Shown here piece by piece: positions 10,205 through 19,062 of a stretch of DNA of 64,000 bases (position 1 is its first letter; every line of letters begins with the position of its first letter). A program made the translations under genes and the position numbers. The stretch lies in contig NZ_JABWGX010000006.1 in the NCBI RefSeq assembly GCF_021730435.1, positions 124,001-188,000 of the forward strand, written 5' to 3'. The stretch is from Xanthobacter agilis (lineage in GTDB: Bacteria > Pseudomonadota > Alphaproteobacteria > Rhizobiales > Xanthobacteraceae). Under the pieces are notes generated by a model. It searched no databases. It was not told the origin of the DNA and saw nothing but the letters and a program-made list of their open reading frames with translations.

Positions 10205-11851
10205 TCAGATCAGCGGCGGGATGGAGGGATCGATGGGCACCTCGATCACCACCGGGCCGTCACCGGCAAAACCCTGCGTTACCCGCGCCTTGAGGGCGTC
10301 AAGATCGACGATGCGTTCCGCCGCGCAGCCATAGCCTTCGGCGAGGCGCACGATGTCGAGGCCGGGAATGTCGAGGCCGGGCACGCCGGGGGTTTCCTCC
10401 AGCACCGCGAAGGATTTCAAGATGCCATATTCTCCATTGCGCAGAACGATGAAGACGATGGGCAGCTTGTTTTGTGCGGCGGTCCACAAGGACTGAACCG
10501 AATACTGGAATGAACCGTCGCCGATGACGACGATGACCGGCCGCCCGCGCCCGGTGTCGCGCTCGCCCAGGGCGATGCCCACCGAGGCCGGCAGGTTCCA
10601 GCCCAGTCCTCCGGAGGCGAAGGTGAAGAAGGTTTCGGGCTCGGTGATGGGCCAATGGCGGTGCAAATCTGCAAGGTTGGAGGGGGATTCCTCCACCAGC
10701 ACGCAATGGGCGGGGCGCACCTCGGCCAGGGCCGCGAACACGTCGGCGGCGGTGGGTACGCCATCGACGCCGCCCGGCGGCTGATCGGGATGGCGCGCCG
10801 GATGGGGCGCCATGCGGTGCGGCGCGGGGGCCACCCGGCTCGCGGTGGCCGGGCGCGCGGGGGCTTTCACGAGGTCGATCAGCGCGCGGGTGGAAAGCAC
10901 CGGATCCGCCACCAGACTGTCGCCCACGGGCGCGCGGGCGGTTTCCGCCGGATCATCGGAAATGTGCAGCAGGCGCGTGCCCTGGGGCAGGTAATCGCCC
11001 GCCACATATGGATAATAGCGGAACACCGGGGCGCCGATGACGATCGCCACATCATGCCCCTTCAGCCGCGCGCAGAGCGGGCCGATGGCGAACGGCAGGC
11101 CGCCGGCATAGAGCGGATGGGTCTCCGGGAACGGGCAGCGCTCGGACGCCGGGGCGGCGAACACGGTGCCGCCCAGCTTCTCGGCCAGCGCGACCGCCGC
11201 CGGCCAGCCCTGGCCGCGATCGATGGCGGCGCCGTAGATGAGCGCGGGGGCGGACGCCTTCGAGAGGATGTCCGCGAACTCCCGCAGGCGGTCGAGGTCG
11301 GGCGCGCCGCGCCGGCTCACCGTGCGCAGCACGGCGGGGCCGTCGAGCGGCTTATCCCAGTCGTCGAGCGGCAGGGAGAGGAAGACCGGGCCGGCGGGGG
11401 CCTGCATCGCGGTGGCATAGGCGCGCATGAAGGCGCCCGGCACATCCTCGGGCCGGGCCGGCTCATAGGCCCATTTCACCCACGGGCGGGGCAGCTGGGT
11501 GGCGTCCACATTGGTCAGCCACGGCTCCATCAGCAGCATTTCGCGGGTCTGCTGGCCGGCGGTGATGATGAGCGGGGTCTTGTTGAGGCTCGCCGTGATG
11601 AGATTGCCCATGGCGTTGCCGAGGCCGGCGGCGGTGTGCACGTTCACCAAAGCCGGCTTGCCGGTGGCCTGGGCGTAGCCGTCCGCGATGGCGATGGCGG
11701 AGGCTTCCTGCAAGGCGAGGTGATAGGTGAAATCCGCCGGGAAATCCTTCAGGAAGGTTTCTTCCGTCGATCCCGGATTGCCGAAGAAGGTGGTGAGTCC
11801 CAGCTTGCGCAGAAGGTCGTGGGTGACGGTGCGTACGGTGGAAGTCGCCAT
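10205..11851 (-). CDS. mdlC: Benzoylformate decarboxylase-like ThDP enzyme
   Basis: A thiamin-diphosphate 2-oxoacid decarboxylase of 548 residues, collinear over its length with the Pseudomonas putida benzoylformate decarboxylase sequence as I recall it (phenylglyoxylate to benzaldehyde and CO2). Conserved: FGNPGS with Ser28 (their Ser26), the ThDP-activating Glu in LALQEA (49-50 region), His72 in NVHTAAG (their His70), and the cofactor motif GDGSFQYS near 450. The second active-site His (His281 in P. putida, in FRYHQY) is Tyr280 here (FRYYPY). No mandelate genes adjoin it, so the physiological 2-oxoacid is uncertain. Confidence 0.85.
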   Translation of the reverse strand: MATSTVRTVTHDLLRKLGLTTFFGNPGSTEETFLKDFPADFTYHLALQEASAIAIADGYAQATGKPALVNVHTAAGLGNAMGNLITASLNKTPLIITAGQQTREMLLMEPWLTNVDATQLPRPWVKWAYEPARPEDVPGAFMRAYATAMQAPAGPVFLSLPLDDWDKPLDGPAVLRTVSRRGAPDLDRLREFADILSKASAPALIYGAAIDRGQGWPAAVALAEKLGGTVFAAPASERCPFPETHPLYAGGLPFAIGPLCARLKGHDVAIVIGAPVFRYYPYVAGDYLPQGTRLLHISDDPAETARAPVGDSLVADPVLSTRALIDLVKAPARPATASRVAPAPHRMAPHPARHPDQPPGGVDGVPTAADVFAALAEVRPAHCVLVEESPSNLADLHRHWPITEPETFFTFASGGLGWNLPASVGIALGERDTGRGRPVIVVIGDGSFQYSVQSLWTAAQNKLPIVFIVLRNGEYGILKSFAVLEETPGVPGLDIPGLDIVRLAEGYGCAAERIVDLDALKARVTQGFAGDGPVVIEVPIDPSIPPLI

Positions 11852-12024
11852 GGGGCCGCCCTTTATGCGTCGTCCCGGCCGCCGCCGGTCCGCTCCGGGG
11901 CGTAATCTCGACGAATTTCAGCGTCTTCGCCAGCCGCTTTGGACGCCCGTCCAGGGTCGCGCGACATGGTGAACGGTGCTGGCGGATGGGGCCGGGATGT
12001 GCCCGCCCCCTCCTGGGCCGGCGC

Positions 12025-12684
12025 TCAGCCGGCGACGTAGACGCGGGTGCCGGGTGGCACGCGACCGTAAAGGTCGATGATGTCCTGGTTGAGCAGGCGG
12101 ATGCAGCCTGACGACACCTGCTGGCCGATGCTCCAGGGCTCGATGGTGCCGTGGATGCGGAACATGGTGTCGCGATCGCCGTCGTAGAGGTAGAGCGCGC
12201 GCGGGCCGAGCGGGTTGTCCTCGCCGCCCGGCAGGCCGGCGGCATAAGGGCCGTAGCGCTGGGGCTGTAGCTTGATCATGTTGGCGGTGGGGGTCCAGTG
12301 CGGCCACTGTTCCTTGCGCTTGACGGTCGCCCAGCCCTTGAAGGAATAGCCCTGCTTGCCGACGCCCACGCCATAGCGCAGCGCCTTGCCGTCCTTCTGG
12401 ACGAGGTAGAGATACTTGTCGTTGATGTCGACCACGATGGTGCCGGGTGCCACCGGCGGCAGGTTGCGGGGATAGTCCACTTCCTGGCGCAGATACTTGG
12501 GGTCCACCTCGGTGATGTCGATGGCCTCCACCGGGTGGGGCTCGCCCTCGATGGGGCCATACATGCGCGCCATCGGATTCACCGGCGGCGGTGAATTGGT
12601 GACGCAGGCGGCAAGGGCGAGGGGGGCCGCGAGAACGAACAGGCGACGCGTGAGAAACTCAGGCTTTCGGGGATCACTGGCCAT
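12025..12684 (-). CDS. L,D-transpeptidase (YkuD) lipoprotein
   Basis: An envelope enzyme that makes 3-3 peptidoglycan cross-links or anchors proteins to peptidoglycan. The 219-residue product starts at the ATG at 12684, giving a signal peptide with a lipobox LAAC (Cys27), so it is probably a lipid-anchored periplasmic protein; the frame is open 90 bp further upstream without a better start. The YkuD core carries the catalytic signature with His178 (RIHGT) and Cys194 (SSGCIRL). It is monocistronic, between recF and the decarboxylase gene. A 14-bp palindrome (12788-12801, CGTTAAGGTTAACG) lies about 100 bp upstream in its likely promoter region. Confidence 0.92.
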   Translation of the reverse strand: MASDPRKPEFLTRRLFVLAAPLALAACVTNSPPPVNPMARMYGPIEGEPHPVEAIDITEVDPKYLRQEVDYPRNLPPVAPGTIVVDINDKYLYLVQKDGKALRYGVGVGKQGYSFKGWATVKRKEQWPHWTPTANMIKLQPQRYGPYAAGLPGGEDNPLGPRALYLYDGDRDTMFRIHGTIEPWSIGQQVSSGCIRLLNQDIIDLYGRVPPGTRVYVAG

Positions 12685-12941
12685 GGTCTGCCCAACACGG
12701 AAGGAAACGGATTGCCATCGCGCATCAACGCACGGCGCGCAGCCGGAGGCCCGCCTGCTCTCTGCGTATGTCATCGCGGTGAGGTATCGTTAAGGTTAAC
12801 GCAGCAGAAAAATCCGCTTCGGAGTTTTTCGCAGGCGCGAGCGAGGCTTTAGCACGCAGGCCTCCGCTACGGGTGGCCTGCATGCAACACTCCCGTCGGG
12901 AATGGGCGTCTGGCGCCATTTTTTGCATGCATGCGCGGCAC

Positions 12942-14078
12942 TCAGGCCACAGGACTGATGCGGCCGGGGGCGACGCTGAAGCGCTCCGCCCCCTCAAGGG
13001 CGGCGAAGGCGGCGGGATCGGCACCGGTCATCCAGACCTGGGCGCCGAGGCGCGCGAGCGCCTCGAACAGGCCGGCGCGGCGGTCCGAATCAAGGTAGGC
13101 GACCACGTCGTCCAGCAGCAGCACGGGGGACAGCCCCTGCATGGCCGCCACCAGCCGCGCATGGGATAAGGTGAGGCCGATCAGCAGGGATTTCTGCTCG
13201 CCGGTGGAGCAGCGTGCCGCTGGCAGGCCCTTGAGGCCGTGGCTGACCTGAAGATCGGTGAGATGCGGCCCCTCCAGGGTGCGGCCGGCGGCCCGGTCGC
13301 GGCCGCGATTGTCGCGCAGCACGGCCCGATAGCGATCCTCGGCCGCCAGCGCCGGCATCTCGGCGATGAGGCGTTCGAGGGCGCCGTCGAGGGCGATCTG
13401 TGCAAACGGGAAGGGGGAGGCATCGTCGCGATGGGCGGCGATCTCGGCTTGGAGCCGCGCCACCGTCTCCAGCCGCGCCGCGGAAACCGCCACCGCGAGT
13501 TCCGCCAGCTCGTGTTCCACCGCATCAAGGAAGCGCGGCGCGCCGTTCTCCTCCAGGAGGCGGTTGCGGGCGCGCAGGGCCCGCTCCAGCGCATTGACGC
13601 GGGCGCCGTGGCCGCCGTCCACCGCCAGGACCAGACGGTCGAGATAACGCCGCCGCTCGGCGGGCGGACCGGTGAACAGCCCATCCATCTCCGGCGTCAG
13701 CCAGATCACCTTCAGGTGGTCGAGAAAAGCGGTGGCGGAGGGCACCGGCTCGCCATCGATGCGGCACCGGCGGTGGGTCGCCTCGGGTGTCTCGAGGCCG
13801 GTGCCCAGGCGCACCTCGCCCAGGGCGCCATCCACCAAGGCCGAGACCGCCCAGGCCTCGGGCTGGGAGGAGCCGGCCGGCAGGTGCCCCACATCGGCGA
13901 TCTGCGCCCGCCGCAGGCCCCGGCCGGGCGAGAGAAAGGAGATGGCTTCGAGCACATTGGTCTTGCCGGCGCCATTGGGACCGGTGAGCACCACCGGTGC
14001 TTCCCCAACGACAAGCTGCGCCGTCACATAGGAGCGGAAGCGGGTGAGGGCGAGCTTGCGGATGCGGGCATGGGGCAT
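12942..14078 (-). CDS. recF: DNA replication/repair protein RecF
   Basis: SMC-like ATPase that helps load RecA at gaps through RecFOR. The product is 378 residues from the ATG at 14078. Walker A is GPNGAGKT (33-40), the signature motif is STGEQKS, and Walker B is LLLDDVVAYLD near the C-terminus. An upstream in-frame GTG at 14135 would add 19 residues without homology. It lies 91 bp after dnaN in the classical dnaA-dnaN-recF order; gyrB, often next, is not present. Confidence 0.95.
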   Translation of the reverse strand: MPHARIRKLALTRFRSYVTAQLVVGEAPVVLTGPNGAGKTNVLEAISFLSPGRGLRRAQIADVGHLPAGSSQPEAWAVSALVDGALGEVRLGTGLETPEATHRRCRIDGEPVPSATAFLDHLKVIWLTPEMDGLFTGPPAERRRYLDRLVLAVDGGHGARVNALERALRARNRLLEENGAPRFLDAVEHELAELAVAVSAARLETVARLQAEIAAHRDDASPFPFAQIALDGALERLIAEMPALAAEDRYRAVLRDNRGRDRAAGRTLEGPHLTDLQVSHGLKGLPAARCSTGEQKSLLIGLTLSHARLVAAMQGLSPVLLLDDVVAYLDSDRRAGLFEALARLGAQVWMTGADPAAFAALEGAERFSVAPGRISPVA

Positions 14079-14169
14079 GGGGTATGGCGTGGAATCACGG
14101 GGGTGGGCCGCCGGCGCGCGGCTCGGTCCCGTCACGCGTCGCCCCCCGCGCGGGATGGCGCGGGCGCGC

Positions 14170-15294
14170 TCACACCCGCATGGGCATCAGCACATAGAGG
14201 GCGTCGGTCTTGGTGGAATCGCGCACCAGCGTGGGCGAGCCGGGATCGGCCAGCTTCAACTCGGCGGTATCGCCCTCAAGTTGTGCGGTAATGTCCAGAA
14301 GGTAACGGGAGTTGAATCCGATCTCCAGGGGCTCGGCGGCATAGTCCACCTCCAGCTCTTCGGTGGCGCTGCCCGAATCGGGATTGGTCACCGACAAGGT
14401 GAGCTTGCCGTCGCCGAGCGCCAACTTCACCGCCCGCCCGCGCTCGCTGGACACGGTGGACACGCGGTCCACCGCGGCGGCGAACTCGTCCTTGTCCACG
14501 TTCAGGATCTTGTCATTGCCCTGGGGAATGACGCGGCCATAGTCGGGGAAGGTGCCGTCGATGAGCTTGGAGGTGAGCGTGATGGCGCCCACCTGCACCC
14601 GGATCTTGGTGGTGGAGACGGAGACCGTGGCTTCCGCTTCCTTGTCCTCCAGCAGCTTCTGGATCTCGGCCACGGTCTTGCGCGGGACGATGACGCCCGG
14701 CAGCCCGGCGGCGCCCTCCGGCGCGTCCAGCTCCGCCTGGGCGAGGCGGTGGCCGTCGGTGGCGACCGCCCGCAGCATGGGTTTGCCGGTGGCGGCGGCA
14801 TCGGTCACATGCAGATAGATGCCGTTGAGATAATACCGCGTCTCCTCGGTGGAGATGGCGAACTGGGTTTTATCCACCAGGCGGCGGAACTCCACCCCCT
14901 TCACCTTGAAGGTGTGGGGGAAGTCGCCGGCGGCCAGGTCCGGGAAATCGGCTTCCGGCAGGGTCTGCAACTGGAACCGGGCACGGCCGGCGCGCACGGT
15001 GAGGGTGCCGCGCTCGCCGCCGGCTTCAAGCTGCACCTGCGCGCCCTCGGGAAGCTTGCGCACGATGTCGTACAGCACATGCGCCGGCACCGTGGTGGCG
15101 CCCGGCTGGCCCACCTCGGCGGGCACCGTCTCCACCACCTCCAGGTCGAGGTCGGTGGCCTTGAGCTCCAGCCCACTCTTGCCGGCGCGCATGAGCACGT
15201 TGGCGAGAATCGGGATGGTGTTGCGCCGCTCGACGACGCGATGCACATGGCTGAGCGACTTCAGAAGTTCGGTGCGCTCGACGGTGACCTTCAT
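14170..15294 (-). CDS. dnaN: DNA polymerase III beta sliding clamp
   Basis: The ring-shaped processivity factor of the replicase, 374 residues, the standard length. It begins MKVTVERTELLKSL, shows the three-fold clamp architecture and ends in the conserved ...DALYVLMPMRV tail. The start at 15294 follows CAGGG about 4 bases upstream. It is separated from dnaA by about 500 bp that include a dnaA terminator, so it is probably transcribed from its own promoter rather than only with dnaA. Confidence 0.97.
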   Translation of the reverse strand: MKVTVERTELLKSLSHVHRVVERRNTIPILANVLMRAGKSGLELKATDLDLEVVETVPAEVGQPGATTVPAHVLYDIVRKLPEGAQVQLEAGGERGTLTVRAGRARFQLQTLPEADFPDLAAGDFPHTFKVKGVEFRRLVDKTQFAISTEETRYYLNGIYLHVTDAAATGKPMLRAVATDGHRLAQAELDAPEGAAGLPGVIVPRKTVAEIQKLLEDKEAEATVSVSTTKIRVQVGAITLTSKLIDGTFPDYGRVIPQGNDKILNVDKDEFAAAVDRVSTVSSERGRAVKLALGDGKLTLSVTNPDSGSATEELEVDYAAEPLEIGFNSRYLLDITAQLEGDTAELKLADPGSPTLVRDSTKTDALYVLMPMRV

Positions 15295-15715
15295 GGCCCT
15301 GGCCCGCTTGTTCTTCGCTCTGGCGCGTCCCCGGTCCGCCTCAGGCGCCCGTGGGACCCTCCAGATCATGGATCTTAAGCATTTTCTTCACGCGGACCGG
15401 CCCCCGACCCGCTCGAAAACGCTCCGGAACCGAACCTCGCCGGATGCGGTCGATCCGAACGGCAAGGTCGCCTCCACATTCAAAGGACAGGAACATCGGC
15501 CCGGTCCCCCCCTCGCGGGGCGCACCGGAACTGCTCCAGGGTAGCGGCATTCGCACAAGCGAGCGCCGGGCCGCCGACATTGCCGCTCACGCCCGCGCAA
15601 AGCAAGGGTAAGGGGCGAATTTCCCGCAACGGCCCCGCTTGTCCCGGCCAATCCACAGGGCCGCTCCCGAGGGGGCGCGACGGTTCGCCGGCTGCGCGGT
15701 CGCGCCAAGGTCGCG
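15295..15715. other. dnaA-dnaN intergenic region
   Basis: 421 bases between the dnaN start and the dnaA terminator. It holds a copy of a dispersed intergenic repeat (15379-15425) and should hold the dnaN promoter, but I do not see a convincing -35/-10 pair. CAATCCACA near 15646 resembles a DnaA box with two mismatches. No gene is supported here. Confidence 0.5.
15379..15425. repeat. Dispersed intergenic repeat, copy 1
   Basis: A 47-bp element beginning GCATTTTCTTCACGCGGACC and ending CGAAAACGCTCC. It aligns without gaps to 22473-22519 (36 of 47 positions identical). From memory, elements with a TTCTTCACGCG-ACCGG core are common between genes in Hyphomicrobiales genomes. This copy is the more diverged and lies upstream of dnaN. 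Confidence 0.6.
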
Positions 15716-15760
15716 CCAAAAACGCCGAAGGCCGGCGAGATGGGCTCGCCGGCCTTCGGC
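15716..15760 (-). terminator. Intrinsic terminator of dnaA
   Basis: A perfect 16-bp stem (15724-15739 with 15745-15760), loop ATGGG, followed in the minus-strand direction by GTTTTTGG. It lies 40 bp beyond the dnaA stop. A GC-rich stem followed by a T run is a textbook Rho-independent terminator. Confidence 0.9.
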
Positions 15761-15799
15761 AGGGGGATTTGAAAGGGCGAGATGGGGCCGCGCGTCCGC

Positions 15800-17332
15800 T
15801 CACGCCTCCTGAATGGCGCGCTTCAGGACCTCGATTTCGTCAGCAAGGGCGCGATCGGTGCCGAGGAGGCGGTCGATCTTGCGCACTGCGTGCAGCACCG
15901 TGGTGTGGTCGCGCCCACCGAAGCGCCGGCCGATCTCCGGCAGCGAGCGCAGGGTGAGGGTCTTCGCCAGAAACATGGCCACCTGGCGCGGCTTCACCAC
16001 ATTGGCGGTGCGGCGCTGGGAGAGGAGATCCGCGCGGGACACATTGTAGTGCTTGGCCACGATGCGCAGGATGTCGTCCACCCGCACCCGCTTGGGGTCG
16101 CAGGGGCGGATGATGTCCTTGATGGCGTTCTCGGCCATCTCCAGGGTCACCGGTTCGCTGGTGAGCTGGTTGAAGGCCAGAAGCTTGTTGAGCGCGCCGT
16201 CGAGATCGCGGCCGCTCTGGCCCATGGAGCGGGCGAGGAATTCCAGCACCGGGGCCGGCACGGTGAAGCCGGCGTGCTGCTCGGCCAGGGCCTGGTAGCG
16301 GGTCTTCAGGATCTGGAGGCGCAGGTCCTCCTCCAGTGGGGCAAGTTCCACCACCAGTCCGCCGGCGAGCCGCGAGCGCACCCGCTCGTCGAGATGCTCA
16401 AGGTCGGACGGCACGCAGTCGGCGGCCACCACCACCTGCCGCCCGCCATCGAGCAACGCATTGAGGGTGTGGCAGAATTCCTGCTGGAGATTGTTGCCCT
16501 TCAGGAACTGGAGATCGTCGATCACCAGGGTGTCGATGGTGCGCAGGGCATCCTTGAAGGCGATGGCCGAATGGGTCTTCAGGGCGGCCACGAAGCCGTA
16601 CATGAAGCGCTCGGCGGTGAGATAGATGGCGCGTCGGCCCTTCTGCCCCGCGGCCCAGACCACGGCCTGCAATAGGTGAGTCTTGCCGAGGCCCACCGCC
16701 GCGTGCAGGTAAAGTGGGTTGAACACGGGATTGGCGCCGCTGGCGGCCTCGGCCACCTGCCGGGCGGCGGCGTGGGCCAGCGAGTTCGACTTGCCCACCA
16801 CGAAGGTGTCGAAGGTCAGCCGCGGGTCCAGCGGCGAGCCCGACGACATGTCGGAGGCAATGCTGTTGACCGAGGCATTGGCCGTCGCTGACGCGGGCAT
16901 CACCGTCGCGGTCGCCGGGACGGTCCGGGTGGGGCGCGCCTCGGGGCTGCGCTCGCTCACCACTTCACGCCGGCCGGAGGCCTTCAGCGGCATGGGACGG
17001 GCCACCGCGCTGCGCACCGCCACGTCCACCCGGCGCCGGGCGCCGCTTTCTTCCGCGAACAGCTCGGAGATCCGCGGCAGATAGTTCTCCTGGATCCAGG
17101 ATTTCAAGAAACGCGTGGGAACCGAAAGATGCACGGTTTCGTCGCTGAGTCCGTCGAGCTCCATGCGGGCAAACCAGCTTGAGAACTTCTCTTCTCCGAT
17201 CTCGTCGTGAAGGCGCTGGCGCACACGCTCCCAAGGGGTCATTTCGGCATCGGTCCCCACTGTGACGGCAAGGCCCGCGGGAAAGGCGGTTCTGCCAGGG
17301 CGTGTATCATCGGTGGACTGCGGTTTGAGCAT
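15800..17332 (-). CDS. dnaA: Chromosomal replication initiator DnaA
   Basis: The AAA+ initiator that binds DnaA boxes and melts the origin; 510 residues. After ~30 extra residues come domain I ([12 protein letters not shown]...), a low-complexity domain II (about 105-165), the AAA+ domain with Walker A around 211-218 (AAVGLGKT, where the first Gly is Ala) and Walker [10 protein letters not shown], and the DNA-binding domain IV with [15 protein letters not shown] near the end. The ATG at 17332 has AGGAT about 6 bases upstream; an internal Met31 would give the usual domain I start. A terminator follows the gene. Confidence 0.97.
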   Translation of the reverse strand: MLKPQSTDDTRPGRTAFPAGLAVTVGTDAEMTPWERVRQRLHDEIGEEKFSSWFARMELDGLSDETVHLSVPTRFLKSWIQENYLPRISELFAEESGARRRVDVAVRSAVARPMPLKASGRREVVSERSPEARPTRTVPATATVMPASATANASVNSIASDMSSGSPLDPRLTFDTFVVGKSNSLAHAAARQVAEAASGANPVFNPLYLHAAVGLGKTHLLQAVVWAAGQKGRRAIYLTAERFMYGFVAALKTHSAIAFKDALRTIDTLVIDDLQFLKGNNLQQEFCHTLNALLDGGRQVVVAADCVPSDLEHLDERVRSRLAGGLVVELAPLEEDLRLQILKTRYQALAEQHAGFTVPAPVLEFLARSMGQSGRDLDGALNKLLAFNQLTSEPVTLEMAENAIKDIIRPCDPKRVRVDDILRIVAKHYNVSRADLLSQRRTANVVKPRQVAMFLAKTLTLRSLPEIGRRFGGRDHTTVLHAVRKIDRLLGTDRALADEIEVLKRAIQEA

Positions 17333-18285
17333 AAAAATCCTGCCGCGCCCGAAGCGCGGTCCCGATTGGTGCGCAGGTCTCCTTCGCGCCCGGAGCGGGC
17401 GGCGTGGTCCTCATGCGCGGGTTGGGGTCAAAAGAAGCGGTCTGTTTCCCGTGCGATGGTGCGCTATTGCGGCATCATGCGCTCGTCATCGCGTTGGCGG
17501 GGACCGCACCGGTCCGTGCGCGCGCAGGGCTGGGGGGCAGCGATGGGGCGGGCCAGACGGCGCACCGGAAGAGCGAAGAGGCAAGAGCTGCTGCATTCAA
17601 TCCGCTGCGTGTGCGTAAAGTCATAGCCGCCCCATCTATCGCCGGCGGGTGCCCCCCGGCCGTCGCTTGAATGAACCAGATTTCTTGCTGCTTTTAAATC
17701 ACCGGAGAGGAGATCTGATGTCCGCTCTCAGCATAGCTTTCGCAGGTTGAAGTCCGTAGGTGTGGAAAACACAGAAGATGTCAGGAGTGTCTTGTATACT
17801 TAAAGGCAAGGCACTTTCTTCTTCTCCTGCGAAGAGTCTCGAAACCTTCAATCTGTTGGTGAAATCTCGGTTTCGCCCCCGAGGTGAAATTGAACATACA
17901 CAGCCCCTCGGGGGGGTGCAACGCCTTTCCCCTCCCTTGTGGGATAGCGGGTAAAAAGGTCGCTTTGAAGCCCATCCACAAGCGCTTCAGTCAGTCGGCA
18001 AACCTCTGGCGAAGCAGCGAGAATCCCAGCCTTCCGTACGATCATGCCGGCTTCGCGGGGCACGTGTGGTCCGGTGTTTTCGTACCCATGGCGGGAGGGG
18101 GAGAGGGGGCGGGTCGGGCTTTGCCCCTTAAGTCGCTAAGCCGCATATTGATTTTCTGCGCGATGGAAAAGCGGGTGAGGGAAGCGGGGTGCAGGCTCCG
18201 GGGGGTGCTCGACTTGACGCGTAATGCGGATTGGGCAGGGGGTGCGATTCGCATTTGGCGACGCTCGGAGCGGCCGCGGGAGCAC
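17333..18285. other. ~950-bp dnaA-rpsT intergenic region, comparatively AT-rich
   Basis: The longest non-coding stretch of the window, and visibly less GC-rich between about 17690 and 18010. It contains TGTGGAAAA at 17761-17769, which fits a relaxed DnaA-box consensus on the minus strand, plus weaker look-alikes near 17935 and 17974, and several GANTC sites (near 17832, 18023, 18244). It must carry the dnaA promoter. It may serve dnaA autoregulation or origin function, but boxes are too few to call an origin. Short frames inside it have no recognisable product. Confidence 0.5.
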
Positions 18286-18314
18286 AAAAAAGGCCCGGCT
18301 CAGCCGGGCCTTTT
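18286..18314 (-). terminator. Intrinsic terminator of rpsT
   Basis: Stem AAAAGGCCCGGC / GCCGGGCCTTTT with a 3-nt loop (18300-18302). On the minus strand the stem ends in a run of six T (complement of 18286-18291). It lies about 60 bp after the rpsT stop. Confidence 0.92.
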
Positions 18315-18376
18315 GCAACCTGAGAACTGGCGGACCTCAGCAGCCAGAAGATGCGAGGCGCGTCACGTGCCCGCGA

Positions 18377-18643
18377 TCAGGCGCTCAGCTTGCGCACCCG
18401 CGCCGCGAGGCGGGACACCTTGCGGGACGCGGTATTCTTGTGCAGCACGCCCTTGGTGACGGCCCGCATGATCTCGGGCTCGGCCACCTTGAAGGCAGCG
18501 GCGGCAGCGGCGGCGTCGCCGGTGCCGATGGCATCCTCGAGCTTGCGCAGATAGGTGCGCACGCGAGAGCGACGCGAACGGTTTACTTCAGTGCGGCGCT
18601 CGATCTTGCGCGCCGCCTTTTTGGCGGAAGGCGTATTGGCCAT
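18377..18643 (-). CDS. rpsT: 30S ribosomal protein S20
   Basis: Primary 16S rRNA-binding protein of the small subunit; 88 residues, basic and helical, beginning [21 protein letters not shown] and ending [11 protein letters not shown], the standard S20 pattern. It is encoded next to dnaA, as in many alphaproteobacteria. It has its own consensus-like promoter (18754-18782) and a strong terminator, so it is monocistronic. Confidence 0.97.
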   Translation of the reverse strand: MANTPSAKKAARKIERRTEVNRSRRSRVRTYLRKLEDAIGTGDAAAAAAAFKVAEPEIMRAVTKGVLHKNTASRKVSRLAARVRKLSA

Positions 18644-18753
18644 CGGCCGTCCTTGCTGGTTTGCGCAATGCGGATCGCTGCCTTGCGGCCAACCCGTCCT
18701 GCGTTGGAATGGCTGAAAACGCGGGCGGCTCGCGCCACCTGCGAAGTGCCGGG

Positions 18754-18782
18754 CTTATAGTGGGCGCAGGCCCCGCCGTCAA
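18754..18782 (-). promoter_or_regulatory. rpsT promoter (-35 TTGACG, -10 TATAAG)
   Basis: Read on the minus strand: TTGACG (18782-18777), a 17-bp spacer, then TATAAG (18759-18754), close to the housekeeping sigma consensus, with the alphaproteobacterial CTTGAC form at -35. The rpsT start codon is about 110 bp downstream. The rest of the 18644-19062 gap holds nothing else convincing, though TATATAAG at 18962-18969 could be a -10 for the plus-strand gene at 19063. Confidence 0.75.
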
Positions 18783-19062
18783 GCCGGGGCCCATTCGGCG
18801 CTCCGCCGCGGCCCGCCGCGGAGCGCCAATGGATCGCTCACGGACCTCCGGACCTCAAGGGTGGATCTGCGGGACCTGAGGTTCGGCTGCTTGAACCTGA
18901 TGTTGAGTCTCTTGGCCGCTGGACGGAAACGGTCTCCATCGCGTATGTCCTGGCGACGTTCTATATAAGTGTGCGTCCGGGTGGCCCGGCCGCATGCCGC
19001 GATCAGGGGCCGGGGCCGTCACAGCAGCCGGCTGAACGGGCAGATAGGAGCGGGGGTCAGGC

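Noticed and set aside
12788-12801. Palindrome CGTTAAGGTTAACG considered as a CtrA site
   Set aside because: Its TTAA half-sites are 2 bases apart, not the 7 expected for the CtrA consensus.
12878-12935. GCATGCAA/TTGCATGC inverted repeat downstream of recF considered as a terminator
   Set aside because: Very long loop and no T run after the stem in the recF direction.
17848-18063. 71-codon minus-strand frame in the dnaA-rpsT gap
   Set aside because: No ribosome-binding site, no family, and overlapping short frames in several registers; best left as non-coding.
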